Positions 53,221 through 61,847 of a stretch of DNA of 64,000 nt are shown piece by piece. The stretch lies in the NCBI RefSeq assembly GCF_900115845.1, contig NZ_FOXX01000004.1, positions 124,001-188,000 of the forward strand, in the 5' to 3' direction. Position 1 is the first letter of the stretch. Each line of letters starts with the position of its first letter. A program made the translations under genes and the position numbers. Origin of the DNA: Priestia endophytica DSM 13796. GTDB lineage: Bacteria; Bacillota; Bacilli; Bacillales; Bacillaceae_H. Under the pieces are notes generated by a model. The model worked only from the letters and a program-made list of their open reading frames with translations. It was not told where the DNA came from and ran no database searches.

Positions 53221-54924
53221 CTATTGGTGGTGTTCTAGCACAAAATCAATTGCTTTTTTGGCGTCTCTTGTTAGATTGATATATTCTACCCCCTTTGTTG
53301 CGATAAGTTTGACGTTTAAACGATCTGCATCTTCTTTAATATCGTCATAATAAGAACCAACTTGCGGAGCTAGAATAATCATATCGAAATTCTCCATAAT
53401 GTCGTAATGAGAACCATAAGCACCTGCTGATGCCGTAATTGGCACGTTGTAATCTTCAGCACCTTCCGTTAGTGCATTTGCAAGCATCGCACTCGTTCCG
53501 GCACCTGCACATAGTACTAACACTCTTGTTTGTTGCTCAAGCGTTGGTGCTGCTTCACTTATTTGAGTGTTTTCTTGAACATGGGTACCCCCTCCACCAA
53601 GTGCTGTTGCACCGACAACAGCAGGCTGTACAAAAGTATATGCTTCTGTCTGTACTTCTGCCTTTTCTTTCGCGAAAAGGACATTATCATAAGCGCGACA
53701 GAATGGCAGATAGATGAGAAAATCAACGATGATGAGTAGAGCTACAAGAATGAAAGCCCACAGGCTCATTCCTGTACCGAGCACTAAACCAATTGGTGCT
53801 GGCGTTGCCCAAGGCAGAACGTACATAAAACTATTCATGCCAATCACATCGACAAAAAACTTAAACAAGCAAACGTTCACCATGGGTGTTAATAAAAACG
53901 GAATAAAGAAATAAGGATTCAAAATAATTGGTGCTGAGAAAAGAAGCGGTTCGTTTACTGCAAATGATACCGGAACGAAAGACGCTTTTCCGACTGCTTT
54001 GAGCTGTTTGGATTTCGCCATTAATAGGAAGATAAATGGAACAACAAGCGTTGCGCCCGTTCCTCCCATTGTACCGACAAAGTTTCCAAGTCCAACTGTC
54101 AGCACGTTAGAAGTTTGTTCTCCAGCATTGAAAAGCTTTAAGTTCGCTTCAACATTTGCATAGATAATCGCAGCGATTGCAGGTTCCACAATGGAAGGAC
54201 CGTGTACTCCAACAAACCAAAACAGCGCCATCATTCCCCAAATAATACAAATCCCGAGATAACCATCAGCTGCTGTAAAGAGTGGCGAAAGCAAAGTTGT
54301 TAGCGCTTCCGCAAAAGACACGTCAAGCGTATTACGAACAATTAAATCAATGATAACCATTGCTAAAACAGAGAATGCAAACGGAAAGATATCTTTGAAC
54401 GTTTGAGAAATCGTTCCTGGTACTTCTTTTGGCATTTTAATTGTAATGTTTTTCAATACACAAAATTTATAAACGTTCACTGTAATAAAGGCGGAAACAA
54501 AAGCTGCTAAAAGACCTTTTGATCCTAGGTAATCAGTTGAAAAACCCCCATCAATCGGCGTCACGCTTAACAGCAAGAAGCCAACAATCGAAGCAAGCAT
54601 AACAGAGGTAGAGTTAATCACCTTCCCCTCTGGCATTCTACGATTAACCGATTCGCTTAGACATCTTGCCGTTGTAGCCGATACAATGAGTCCGACAACG
54701 CCCATAGAGTAGTTATACACTTTCCACAACCAATTCGATACATGCTCAGGCCAGGCAAAACCAAATACTTCCGGAACAGCAGCAACAAGGATAAAAAGAC
54801 TCGCAAACAAAATGACAGGCATAGCGCTAAGGAAACCATCCCGAATCGCACCTAAATAAATGTTTCTAGAGATTTTTTCAAAGATGGGTTTCCCTTTTTC
54901 AATCTGCTTAATAATCCCGTTCAT
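53221..54924 (-). CDS. lacE: lactose-type PTS EIICB transporter
   Basis: 567 aa, the LacE size (EIIC ~1-410, linker ~410-460 with a Gly-rich stretch, EIIB ~465-567). EIIC motifs GVHGPSIVEPAI and SFVPVSFAVNEPLLF-like (FAVNEPLLFSAPIILNP) carry the sugar site; EIIB has the phospho-Cys in VLVLCAGAGTSAML (Cys472). It imports lactose, galactobiose or related beta-galactosides as the 6-phosphate. Follows lacF by 15 bp in the order lacG-lacF-lacE. LacE rather than CelB because IIC and IIB are fused and lacG is in the operon. Confidence 0.88.
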   Translation of the reverse strand: MNGIIKQIEKGKPIFEKISRNIYLGAIRDGFLSAMPVILFASLFILVAAVPEVFGFAWPEHVSNWLWKVYNYSMGVVGLIVSATTARCLSESVNRRMPEGKVINSTSVMLASIVGFLLLSVTPIDGGFSTDYLGSKGLLAAFVSAFITVNVYKFCVLKNITIKMPKEVPGTISQTFKDIFPFAFSVLAMVIIDLIVRNTLDVSFAEALTTLLSPLFTAADGYLGICIIWGMMALFWFVGVHGPSIVEPAIAAIIYANVEANLKLFNAGEQTSNVLTVGLGNFVGTMGGTGATLVVPFIFLLMAKSKQLKAVGKASFVPVSFAVNEPLLFSAPIILNPYFFIPFLLTPMVNVCLFKFFVDVIGMNSFMYVLPWATPAPIGLVLGTGMSLWAFILVALLIIVDFLIYLPFCRAYDNVLFAKEKAEVQTEAYTFVQPAVVGATALGGGGTHVQENTQISEAAPTLEQQTRVLVLCAGAGTSAMLANALTEGAEDYNVPITASAGAYGSHYDIMENFDMIILAPQVGSYYDDIKEDADRLNVKLIATKGVEYINLTRDAKKAIDFVLEHHQ

Positions 54925-54939
54925 CCTATTCCCTCCCCT

Positions 54940-55254
54940 TTAGCGGTCTTTCCGGTAGAGTTCAATAAAATCTTGGATCAGTTCACGAAGAAGCAGTGTA
55001 GTCATTAAATGATCCTGTCCATGTATAAAAATAAACCCAACGTCCAAATCCTCTCCTTTAGCTTCTTCTGCTAAAATCTTCGTCTGGGCATTATGCGCAA
55101 GTTTTAAATTTTCATCAGCACTCGCAAGTCCTGCTTCGACATTTTCAAAGTTTCCTGCACGCACTTCTCTCAATAAAGTTAACAATGAACTTCTTGCATC
55201 TCCTGCATATGCTACAATTTCAAAACCAACCATTTGCAAATCTTCTTTAGTCAT
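54940..55254 (-). CDS. lacF: lactose/cellobiose-family PTS EIIA
   Basis: 104 aa, an all-helical LacF-type EIIA. MVGFEIVAYAGDARSSLL at the start and the active-site helix FIFIHGQDHLMT, with phospho-His78 and the conserved His82. It accepts phosphate from HPr and passes it to Cys472 of LacE; trimer in relatives. 76 bp after lacG, with GGGGG ribosome site. Confidence 0.9.
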   Translation of the reverse strand: MTKEDLQMVGFEIVAYAGDARSSLLTLLREVRAGNFENVEAGLASADENLKLAHNAQTKILAEEAKGEDLDVGFIFIHGQDHLMTTLLLRELIQDFIELYRKDR

Positions 55255-55330
55255 CCAAAAAACCCCCTGTATTTATCTTTTATTTATAATCTCCCCATAA
55301 AGGCATAGACCCTTATGGGGAAAGGTGAAA

Positions 55331-56731
55331 TCAAATGATTGTTTTCGTTTCACTCACCATCTTGTACCAATAAGCAGACTCTTTTGGATACCTCTTTTGC
55401 GTCTCGAAATCAACGTAGAAAAGACCGTAACGTTTGTTGTATCCATTTGTCCAAGAGAATAAATCCATTAAGGACCATAAAAAGTATCCTTTTACATTGA
55501 CTCCATCTGTAATGGCTTTACTAATGGCTTCTAGATACACTTTTAAGTATTCGATTCGTGGTTTATCCATAATAACGCCATCTTCAAATTCATCTTTGTA
55601 GCCCATTCCATTTTCAGTAATGAAAATTTTATTGTAGTGCGGATAATCTTGTTTAATACGCATCAAAATATCGTACATTCCTTCCGGGTAAATCAGCCAA
55701 TCCCAATCCGTTCTTTTCAGACCTTCTTTGTATATCCGTTCGCCAATTCCCTTTACTTTATAAACAGAGGTACCTTTGTCTCCTGTCCCATTATGATGAA
55801 TCATCGTTTCTCCATCGTAGGCTTTTACAAAGTGACACTGATAATGATTGATGCCAAGGTAATCGTTTCGTTTTGATGCCTTTTTCATCACTTCAAAATC
55901 GTTGTCTAAAAACTCGTACGTTGCTCCATTTTTTTTACAAATTTCATCTATAGCACGCATCGTTTCCTCTGAATAATAACCAAGATAAGTAGCATCAAGG
56001 AGAAATCTAACAGATAACGCGTCATCTAGGAAGCAAGCGTGACGATCTTCTTCTGAGTCGCTTGCAGGATATTTCGTTTCCAATGAATGAACAACGCCAA
56101 TTTCACCAGGATAGTTATTCTCCTTAAATAAGTTAATCGTCATGGCATGGGCCACCATCATATTATGTAGACATTGAATAATACTAGTAAAATCGCTTTT
56201 AATAGATGGAGGAAAAACACCAAGTAAATACTGATTTGTGGCAACAGGATAGATTTCATTGAACGTACTCCAGTTTCGTACCTCTGTGAATTCATTGAAA
56301 CAAAACTCGGCATAGTTTACAAAAGCTTCTAGTGTATCACGATTTAAAAAGTCACCTTTATCAAATAATGCTTTTGGGGTATCAAAATGATGAAGTGTCA
56401 CAAAAGGAGTAATATTACGTTTTTGGCATTCTGCAAAAATACGATGATAGTAATCTACGCCTTCCTGATTAACCTCCCCTACTCCATCTGGGAAAATTCT
56501 CGTCCAAGCAATAGAAAGACGGATGCTGTCTACTCCGAACTTTTCACATAATTTAATATCTTCAGGATATTGATGATAAAAATCACTTGCAGGATCAGGA
56601 CTAAATCTTCCCTGCTTTTCAAGAAATTCATCCCAAGCAACAGGTCCTTTTCCACCTTCTTTTGTTGCCCCCTCTGCCTGATACGCTGCTGTTGCGCCAC
56701 CTAAAATAAAATCGTCTGGTAATTTCAGCAT
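55331..56731 (-). CDS. lacG: 6-phospho-beta-galactosidase (GH1)
   Basis: 466 aa from the ATG at 56731, which has TAGGAGG 9 bases upstream; the longer frame to 56839 overlaps the promoter and is rejected. GH1 barrel with GGATAAYQAEGA, acid/base Glu159 in STFNEIYPV and nucleophile Glu in FITENGMGY. The phosphate-binding stretch FSWTNGYNKRYGLFYVD has the Ser-Trp...Lys-x-Tyr set; the Trp is recalled as typical for galactosides rather than glucosides. It hydrolyses imported phospho-beta-galactosides to galactose-6-phosphate plus a sugar. First gene of the operon with a strong promoter, cre and operator-like repeats upstream. Confidence 0.9.
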   Translation of the reverse strand: MLKLPDDFILGGATAAYQAEGATKEGGKGPVAWDEFLEKQGRFSPDPASDFYHQYPEDIKLCEKFGVDSIRLSIAWTRIFPDGVGEVNQEGVDYYHRIFAECQKRNITPFVTLHHFDTPKALFDKGDFLNRDTLEAFVNYAEFCFNEFTEVRNWSTFNEIYPVATNQYLLGVFPPSIKSDFTSIIQCLHNMMVAHAMTINLFKENNYPGEIGVVHSLETKYPASDSEEDRHACFLDDALSVRFLLDATYLGYYSEETMRAIDEICKKNGATYEFLDNDFEVMKKASKRNDYLGINHYQCHFVKAYDGETMIHHNGTGDKGTSVYKVKGIGERIYKEGLKRTDWDWLIYPEGMYDILMRIKQDYPHYNKIFITENGMGYKDEFEDGVIMDKPRIEYLKVYLEAISKAITDGVNVKGYFLWSLMDLFSWTNGYNKRYGLFYVDFETQKRYPKESAYWYKMVSETKTII

Positions 56732-56765
56732 AACTAAAAACCTCCTATCACAAATTGTGAAAATA

Positions 56766-56783
56766 AGTTTGTTAATGTTTATT
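56766..56783. promoter_or_regulatory. candidate LacR operator, lacG side
   Basis: AGTTTGTTAATGTTTATT, just downstream of the -10 element of the lacG promoter. The core GTTTGTTAATGTTTRTT repeats at 56919-56935 near lacR. DeoR-type LacR sites are of this T/G-rich kind. Inferred operator. Confidence 0.5.
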
Positions 56784-56801
56784 ATTGTCATCTTTTGTTT
56801 A

Positions 56802-56830
56802 ATAGTAAGCGTATACAATTTTATTGTCAA
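56802..56830 (-). promoter_or_regulatory. sigma-A promoter of the lac operon with overlapping cre-like box
   Basis: On the minus strand TTGACA-N17-TACTAT, a perfect -35 and good -10. The cre-like TGTATACGCTTACT (56804-56817) lies across the -10, two mismatches from consensus, so CcpA binding would block the promoter. Confidence 0.75.
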
Positions 56831-56918
56831 TAGTTTCATTGATAAATAAATACTTTAAACACAACAAATACATTACTTATCGTTAATAAATAAGTGGTAT
56901 TGAGTTTTATACATTTTT

Positions 56919-56935
56919 GTTTGTTAATGTTTGTT
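56919..56935. promoter_or_regulatory. candidate LacR operator, lacR side
   Basis: GTTTGTTAATGTTTGTT, second direct copy, ~60 bp upstream of lacR and 152 bp from the first. A looping pair of operators is possible. Confidence 0.45.
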
Positions 56936-56996
56936 TTCATTGACCTTCTTTTACCTATGTGATAAATTATGTTTAAAGTTAAGGGGGTGATGTAAG

Positions 56997-57755
56997 ATGT
57001 TAAAAAGAGAGCGGTTACTAAAAATTATTGATATTGTAAACTCCCAAGGATTTATTACGGTTAATAACATCATTGATGAACTAGACGTTTCTGATATGAC
57101 AGTGAGAAGAGATTTAGATGAACTTGATAAAGCGGGAAAAATTGTGCGCATTCACGGTGGTGCTCAAAGTATTTCTTACTCAATTGATCAAGAATTATCA
57201 CATAATGAAAAACTTGGTGTCCAAATGCGAGAAAAAAGCAAGATTGCAGAACTAGCCGCTTCATATGTAAACGACGGTGATACCGTTTTTCTCGGACCGG
57301 GCACAACAATTGAACTTCTAGCGAAGCATCTATTAAATAAACGCATTCGGATTATTACCAATAACTATCCTGTTTTCGATATTTTAAAGCATTGTGATAC
57401 AGCAGACATTATCTTGATTGGCGGAGATTTCAGAAAAAACACGGGAGCATTCGTTGGTCCGATTCTGAATGGGAACTTACAGAAGTTTAATTTCACAAAA
57501 GCATTTATTAGCGCAAACGGCATCCACAATGATGAAATTTCTACTTATAGTATTGAAGAAGGAGAAGCTCATCAAATTGCGCTGAATAATTCGCGTACTA
57601 AATTTTTACTTGTCGATAACCATAAATTCAATCGAGAGGATTTCTACGTTTTCTATAATTTACATGACATGGATTACTTGATTACAGATGATAAAGTGAT
57701 GAAAGATGTTCAAACTCATTATGAGCAGTATGTAGATGTTAAAATTGCCAAATAA
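56997..57755 (+). CDS. lacR: DeoR-family repressor of the lac operon (LacR-like)
   Basis: 252 aa. The N-terminal HTH (ERLLKIIDIVNSQGFITVNN, then DVSDMTVRRDLDELDKAGKI VRIHGGA-type wing) is the DeoR signature. It is followed by the DeoR sensor domain with GDTVFLGPGTTIELLAKHL, ITNNYPVFDIL and IGGDFRKNTGAFVGP. DeoR regulators sense sugar phosphates; LacR of lactic acid bacteria and staphylococci responds to tagatose-6-phosphate. Divergent from lacGFE, sharing its control region. In an operon with the HAD phosphatase. Confidence 0.87.
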   Translation: MLKRERLLKIIDIVNSQGFITVNNIIDELDVSDMTVRRDLDELDKAGKIVRIHGGAQSISYSIDQELSHNEKLGVQMREKSKIAELAASYVNDGDTVFLGPGTTIELLAKHLLNKRIRIITNNYPVFDILKHCDTADIILIGGDFRKNTGAFVGPILNGNLQKFNFTKAFISANGIHNDEISTYSIEEGEAHQIALNNSRTKFLLVDNHKFNREDFYVFYNLHDMDYLITDDKVMKDVQTHYEQYVDVKIAK

Positions 57756-57780
57756 AAATAGAAAAGGTAGGAGACTCTTT

Positions 57781-58464
57781 ATGAAGGGAATCATTTTTGA
57801 TTTTAATGGCACGATGTTTCAAGATTCGCATTTACATGAAAAAGCATGGTTTTTTATGATTAATAAATATTCGTCAAAATCAATCACAGATGAAGAGATT
57901 TTAATGAATATTCACGGAAGAACGAACAATGAAATCCTCACTTACTTTATCTCGGAAAACTTAACAGATCAAGAGATCGGAGAGTTGTCTTTCGAAAAAG
58001 AAGCCTATTATAGAGAATTGTGTCTTAAAAACAAAAAAGAATTAAAGCTTACAGAGGGGCTTGTAGAAACCTTAGATCAGCTGAAAGAATTAGGAATGCC
58101 TCTTACCATTGCGACTGCTACAGTAAAAGAAAACGTGGAATTTTACTTTGAGGTGTTCCATTTAGCGGATTGGTTCGATTTCAACAATGTCACATTTGAT
58201 GACGGAAGCTTTCCTGGTAAACCAGAACCAGATATTTTCATTATTGCAGCAAAGAAATTAGGTTTTGAGCCAAGTGAGTGCTTAGTTATTGAGGATGCTG
58301 TTTCAGGCCTTACTGCTGCGAAAAAAGCTGGGATAGGGACTATCATTGCAATTGATCCATTCGGAAAAAACCGCTCATTATTCCAAGAAAAACAGTTGGG
58401 AAGCGGTGGAATTATAACAGACTTCACGAACTTCTTTGAAGTTGCGGCAAGTTCCTCCATCTGA
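57781..58464 (+). CDS. HAD-superfamily sugar-phosphate phosphatase/mutase (beta-PGM subfamily)
   Basis: 227 aa from the ATG at 57781 (GGTAGGAG upstream). Motif I is IIFDFNGTMFQD: the nucleophile Asp is present, but the usual second Asp is Asn. The helical cap with LHEKAWFFM, motif II TIATATVKENVEF, motif III lysine in PGKPEPDIF and motif IV VIEDAVSGLTAAKKAG follow, the beta-phosphoglucomutase-like order. It could be a phosphatase or mutase. Its position behind lacR and opposite lacG suggests galactose-6-phosphate or a related sugar phosphate as substrate (inference). Confidence 0.8.
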   Translation: MKGIIFDFNGTMFQDSHLHEKAWFFMINKYSSKSITDEEILMNIHGRTNNEILTYFISENLTDQEIGELSFEKEAYYRELCLKNKKELKLTEGLVETLDQLKELGMPLTIATATVKENVEFYFEVFHLADWFDFNNVTFDDGSFPGKPEPDIFIIAAKKLGFEPSECLVIEDAVSGLTAAKKAGIGTIIAIDPFGKNRSLFQEKQLGSGGIITDFTNFFEVAASSSI

Positions 58465-58950
58465 GAAAAACGGATTGCTCCTGCTCCCTTTTAACGGAGG
58501 AAAACTTCAAAATTGTTCAACTCACTTAGTTGCGCATCCCTAATTTTTACTCCTTATTATCAAAGGAAGTTTACATAGCCCTTCCTAATAGCGGATTCAT
58601 ACACTTCCTTTTATTTAGCATAAAGTGTTTTCTTCACTTATATTTATTTAGTCTATCTACAATTCATCATGTACGAAAGAAACCGCTTCACCTATTAAAT
58701 CAAGCGGTTTCTTTCATTAAACTTTTCTTCTTATAAAGAAGATGAATCTATAAATGTAAACTATTCGAATTTAGCTCTTTTCCTCTTTACTATAAGGTAC
58801 CTTAAAGAGTAGACTGTGTCTCCTCCCTTTTCAACATCCTCTTTTGTCAACGTTTTGAATTATGTAGTACTCTCTCCAATAACATTTCAATAAATTCTTT
58901 CTATTTATGTTTTTTGTGCTGTAAAAAAATCCAAGCAAATTCACCATCAG
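58465..58950. other. intergenic region between HAD and TetR genes
   Basis: No convincing gene; a 68-codon plus frame at 58530-58736 lacks a ribosome site and runs into a terminator. Holds the hairpin at 58676-58714. Confidence 0.45.
58676..58714. terminator. bidirectional terminator
   Basis: AAAGAAACCGCTT / AAGCGGTTTCTTT, 13-bp perfect stem with 13-base loop. Ends lacR-HAD transcripts and can serve the convergent TetR gene. Confidence 0.8.
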
Positions 58951-59565
58951 TTAGCTTCTATCTTCCCCTCTAATATACTCAAACGAGTAAATATGGGTTT
59001 TTGTTAAATCGATGACTTCTTTAATGAATTCCTCTTGGGTTTCTTTAAAGTCATTGTGAATCCAATTGTGAAGGAGTCCGTAAAACCCATAAGATGTATA
59101 ACGTTTGAAATAATCCATATTAACTGGGATATTGTTGATCGTTTCAAAAACAAATTGTTCTTTATAGATTTTTAAGATGGTCTGAGAAAAGCGAGTATGT
59201 AACCCTGGTAACGTATCCTCATAGTTAATTAATTCAAAGAAATCTCGGTTTTTATAAATATAAGAAACAATATTAAAAGATGGTTCATTTAGCTTAGTTG
59301 TATACACCTTCCGTCCAGGTATATGTGGTCTACCTACTGAAGCTTCCAACCCTTGAAGCATAGAAAGTAGTAAATCTTCAGCTAATTCCAATTTATCTAG
59401 GTAATGAATATAAAAGGTACTACGGTTATAAGCGGCATAATCAACAATATTTTTAACAGTAACAGAATGAAATCCCTTCTCTTTTATAAGTTCAATCAAA
59501 GCTTGCTTTAAATGTGTCTTTGTCCGATTTTGCCGTTGAGATGTAGCATTTTGTTCATGATTCAT
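58951..59565 (-). CDS. TetR/AcrR-family regulator
   Basis: 204 aa from the ATG at 59565, with AAAGGGAGG 6 bases upstream; a 44-residue N-terminal extension is rejected because it lies in the PucR remnant. The TetR HTH is FHSVTVKNIVDYAAYNRSTF, then YIHYLDKLELAEDLL. The C-terminal domain (TetR_C_33-like) has the FFELINYED and GLLHNWIHNDF pattern seen in AcrR-type regulators without a known ligand. Its target is unknown. Its promoter overlaps the PucR remnant. Confidence 0.78.
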   Translation of the reverse strand: MNHEQNATSQRQNRTKTHLKQALIELIKEKGFHSVTVKNIVDYAAYNRSTFYIHYLDKLELAEDLLLSMLQGLEASVGRPHIPGRKVYTTKLNEPSFNIVSYIYKNRDFFELINYEDTLPGLHTRFSQTILKIYKEQFVFETINNIPVNMDYFKRYTSYGFYGLLHNWIHNDFKETQEEFIKEVIDLTKTHIYSFEYIRGEDRS

Positions 59566-59567
59566 GA

Positions 59568-59933
59568 AAAACCTCCCTTTTAAAAAGTCGTAATAAATCA
59601 GGACTTTTCTTTTATGAAGAAATAGGGGTAAACCGTCTGTTTTTACAACAACCTTCTGGTGATATTGAGAGATTTTTGAATGAAGTATGTGTTCCATTAC
59701 AGACTGAACACGGAGAACACAACGATTTAGAAAAAAACCTCCTTGCTTATATTAAAAATAATAAATCAGCAAGTAACACAGCAAAACAACTCCATATCCA
59801 TATTAATACTCTTTATCAGCGGTTAAAAAAGATTGAAAAACAATTAAATTTGAGTTTTGATAATCCAGAGGATGCTTTAAAAATCCAGTTAGCTTGTCAT
59901 CTTAGGGAGACATTTTTTTATTTGCAAATTTAG
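59568..59933 (+). pseudogene. PucR-family regulator, C-terminal remnant
   Basis: On the plus strand an open frame without start reads SGLFFYEEIGVNRLFLQQ, then DLEKNLLAYIKNNKSASNTA with the PucR_C HTH (QLHIHINTLYQRLKKIEKQL) and the terminal NPEDALKIQLACHLR. It is the last ~120 residues of a PucR/CdaR-type regulator whose N-terminal sensor is gone. The frame is closed by TGA right at the TetR start codon, on the opposite strand. The gene was probably cut when the TetR gene took its place. An ATG at 59676 would give a bare 85-aa HTH protein, without a visible ribosome site. Confidence 0.7.
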
Positions 59934-59976
59934 AGGTGTACTTTCTGTATAACATAAGGAAAAATTAAAATATATT

Positions 59977-60026
59977 GCTAAATTCAAAGAAACCACCTTA
60001 CCTAAGGTGGTTTCTTTGAATTTAGC
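59977..60026. terminator. perfect 24-bp palindrome, bidirectional terminator
   Basis: Arms 59977-60000 and 60003-60026 pair over all 24 positions around a 2-base loop (GCTAAATTCAAAGAAACCAC... and its complement). It sits between the PucR remnant and the TIM-barrel gene. Much longer than a usual terminator stem. Confidence 0.7.
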
Positions 60027-60106
60027 ATTCCATCTTAAAACTAAGTTTTGAGATACAGTAAGTCACAGCACCTTCTTACCCTCAATAAATGGCATAATCT
60101 TGATGA

Positions 60107-60970
60107 TCAAATACGTAATCCCTCCCTAATCGATTTCAATGTGACTTCATTTGACCATTCTGGACGATCAGGGTAAGCAAATACGGCATTTGTCACAATA
60201 CCATCAAAATTGATTTCTCTTAATTTTTGATATAAAGCTTCAAAATTGATTTCTCCTTCACCAGGATTTAAGTGCTGATGAATTGTTACGTTGGCATCAG
60301 GAGGATTAACGATATAGCGTAATCCGTATGCTGCTTTATGATTCAGTGTATCGGCAATAAGAACATGAGCAAGTAAGTCTCCTGCTTCATCAATATGTTG
60401 AGCAACGTCTCCAATACCATCATCATAAAAGAAAGCATGTGGTACGGAATAAACAAGCTTGATCCAGTCTTTATCTAAAGCTCGAATCATACGAATAGCT
60501 TCTGTATTTAACTCAATAAAGTCATTTGGATGAGATTGAAGATTTAAGTTAATTCCTTCTCTTTCGAAAATAGGCATAAGTTCTTCCATTGATTTTACAA
60601 AAGCACCTTCACTTTCGACGGGACGACTTTTGTCTCCACTAAATTCACTGTTCATTAAATCAACACCTAATTCAGATGTGATTTCGATGCATCTCTTCCA
60701 GTTCCAAACTGCCGCTTGGCGCTCTTCCTCATTTGGAGAAGACCATTGTTGAACAGGTAGGACAGATGAAATTTTAACCCCTGCATCACTGCAATAGCGT
60801 TTTAAATCTTTGATTAGCTCCTTGTCCACTTTTGGATACTCATAAAACCAAATAAAGTCTTTACGTGGTGATAATTCTACATACTCATATCCTAATCTTG
60901 CGACGGTATCAATCGTATCCTTTAAGTTTGTATTATCTCGGTAATGTGATGGATCATAGGCTAAGCGCAA
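60107..60970 (-). CDS. sugar phosphate isomerase/epimerase-like TIM-barrel protein
   Basis: 287 aa AP-endonuclease-2/xylose-isomerase-like barrel. [47 protein letters not shown] (metal-binding His), [15 protein letters not shown] and the C-terminal [10 protein letters not shown]. Relatives (IolE, IolI, IolO) isomerise or dehydrate inosose or sugar acids using a divalent metal. No iol genes are near, so the substrate is open. Single gene, start with AAAGGGG. Confidence 0.8.
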   Translation of the reverse strand: MRLAYDPSHYRDNTNLKDTIDTVARLGYEYVELSPRKDFIWFYEYPKVDKELIKDLKRYCSDAGVKISSVLPVQQWSSPNEEERQAAVWNWKRCIEITSELGVDLMNSEFSGDKSRPVESEGAFVKSMEELMPIFEREGINLNLQSHPNDFIELNTEAIRMIRALDKDWIKLVYSVPHAFFYDDGIGDVAQHIDEAGDLLAHVLIADTLNHKAAYGLRYIVNPPDANVTIHQHLNPGEGEINFEALYQKLREINFDGIVTNAVFAYPDRPEWSNEVTLKSIREGLRI

Positions 60971-61391
60971 TGTTATATTCCCCTTTCTTCAGTAAGTTAA
61001 AATCATACCCATTCACATATTTTAGCAATTTTTAATAAAATCGATTTATAAACGATATTGACATGCTTAATATGGATGATAAGATCTTGTTAGCTCACAC
61101 ACTCTTTTGTAAGCCCTTACTATCTTTCTAATTAAAATTATAGTCCTTTCGTTCAAAATAACCTCTAGTATCTTGTTTTCATGAGAAGAAACACACACAT
61201 TTTCATAGGAAAAGGACATGTTAATGGCTTAGTAACCTTCATTATCTTGTTCTAGAAGTATTGTTCTTTTGTAAAAGAGAAAAAAGAGCGGGAACATACA
61301 AAGTTCTCCACTCTTTTTTGTGACTCGTTATATACTTAAACAAACAGTCACTCTCATTTTCACCTAAACGTATCCCTCATTAGCTAGTGCC
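60971..61391. other. intergenic region with terminator
   Basis: No gene. Contains the promoter region of the TIM-barrel gene and the hairpin at 61280-61319 behind the dead methyltransferase. Confidence 0.45.
61280..61319 (-). terminator. terminator behind the methyltransferase remnant
   Basis: AAAAAAGAGCGGGAAC / GTTCTCCACTCTTTTTT with two mismatches and ATACAAA loop; T-run on both strands. Confidence 0.75.
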
Positions 61392-61746
61392 TCATTCCGC
61401 GTGACACATCCAACCTTTCATGATCCCTGTTGAATAAAACTGAGTTACTCCTGTAAACCCAGCTTGCGTTAATAACTCTTGGATTTGATGCTCAGGGATA
61501 AAGGAGATTTTCATAATAGTCTTTAACATATCCTCTACTTTAGATGGTTCACGGCCCGCATCTAGCCAAAAACTTTTCTAGATGTTCAATCTATTTTGTA
61601 GCTCTTCCCCATCACGCTGTCCGTATGCACTAACAAGAACAAATGGAGCTCCCTGTTTTAAATCATCCTTTATCGCTCGAAGCAGCTTTAGCTTTTCTTG
61701 ATCATCATGGATGAAGTGAAGAACCAAAATGCAACTTCCTCCAATA
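61392..61746 (-). pseudogene. class I SAM-dependent methyltransferase, truncated with in-frame stop
   Basis: On the minus strand the frame reads LVLHFIHDDQEKLKLLRAIK, then QGAPFVLVSAYGQRDGEEL, a TAG stop (61578-61580), then DAGREPSKVEDM ... GFTGVTQFYSTGIMKGWMCH and a TGA at 61392. This is the C-terminal half of a small methyltransferase after the SAM-binding motif. The 5' half is missing upstream of 61746, and the amber stop breaks the rest. Clearly dead. Confidence 0.75.
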
Positions 61747-61847
61747 AATGTATTTTAACTTTATAGCGATATATTCTATCATCACTCCCAGAGGTTGTGT
61801 GCTCAAGGAGCGGAATGACCTAACTTACATAGACTATATTCTCACTC

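Noticed and set aside
56732-56839. N-terminal extension of LacG by 36 residues
   Set aside because: It would start upstream of the lac -10 box; the ATG at 56731 has a near-perfect ribosome site and gives the standard LacG length.
58530-58736. 68-codon plus frame after the HAD gene
   Set aside because: No ribosome site and it runs through the terminator stem at 58676-58714.
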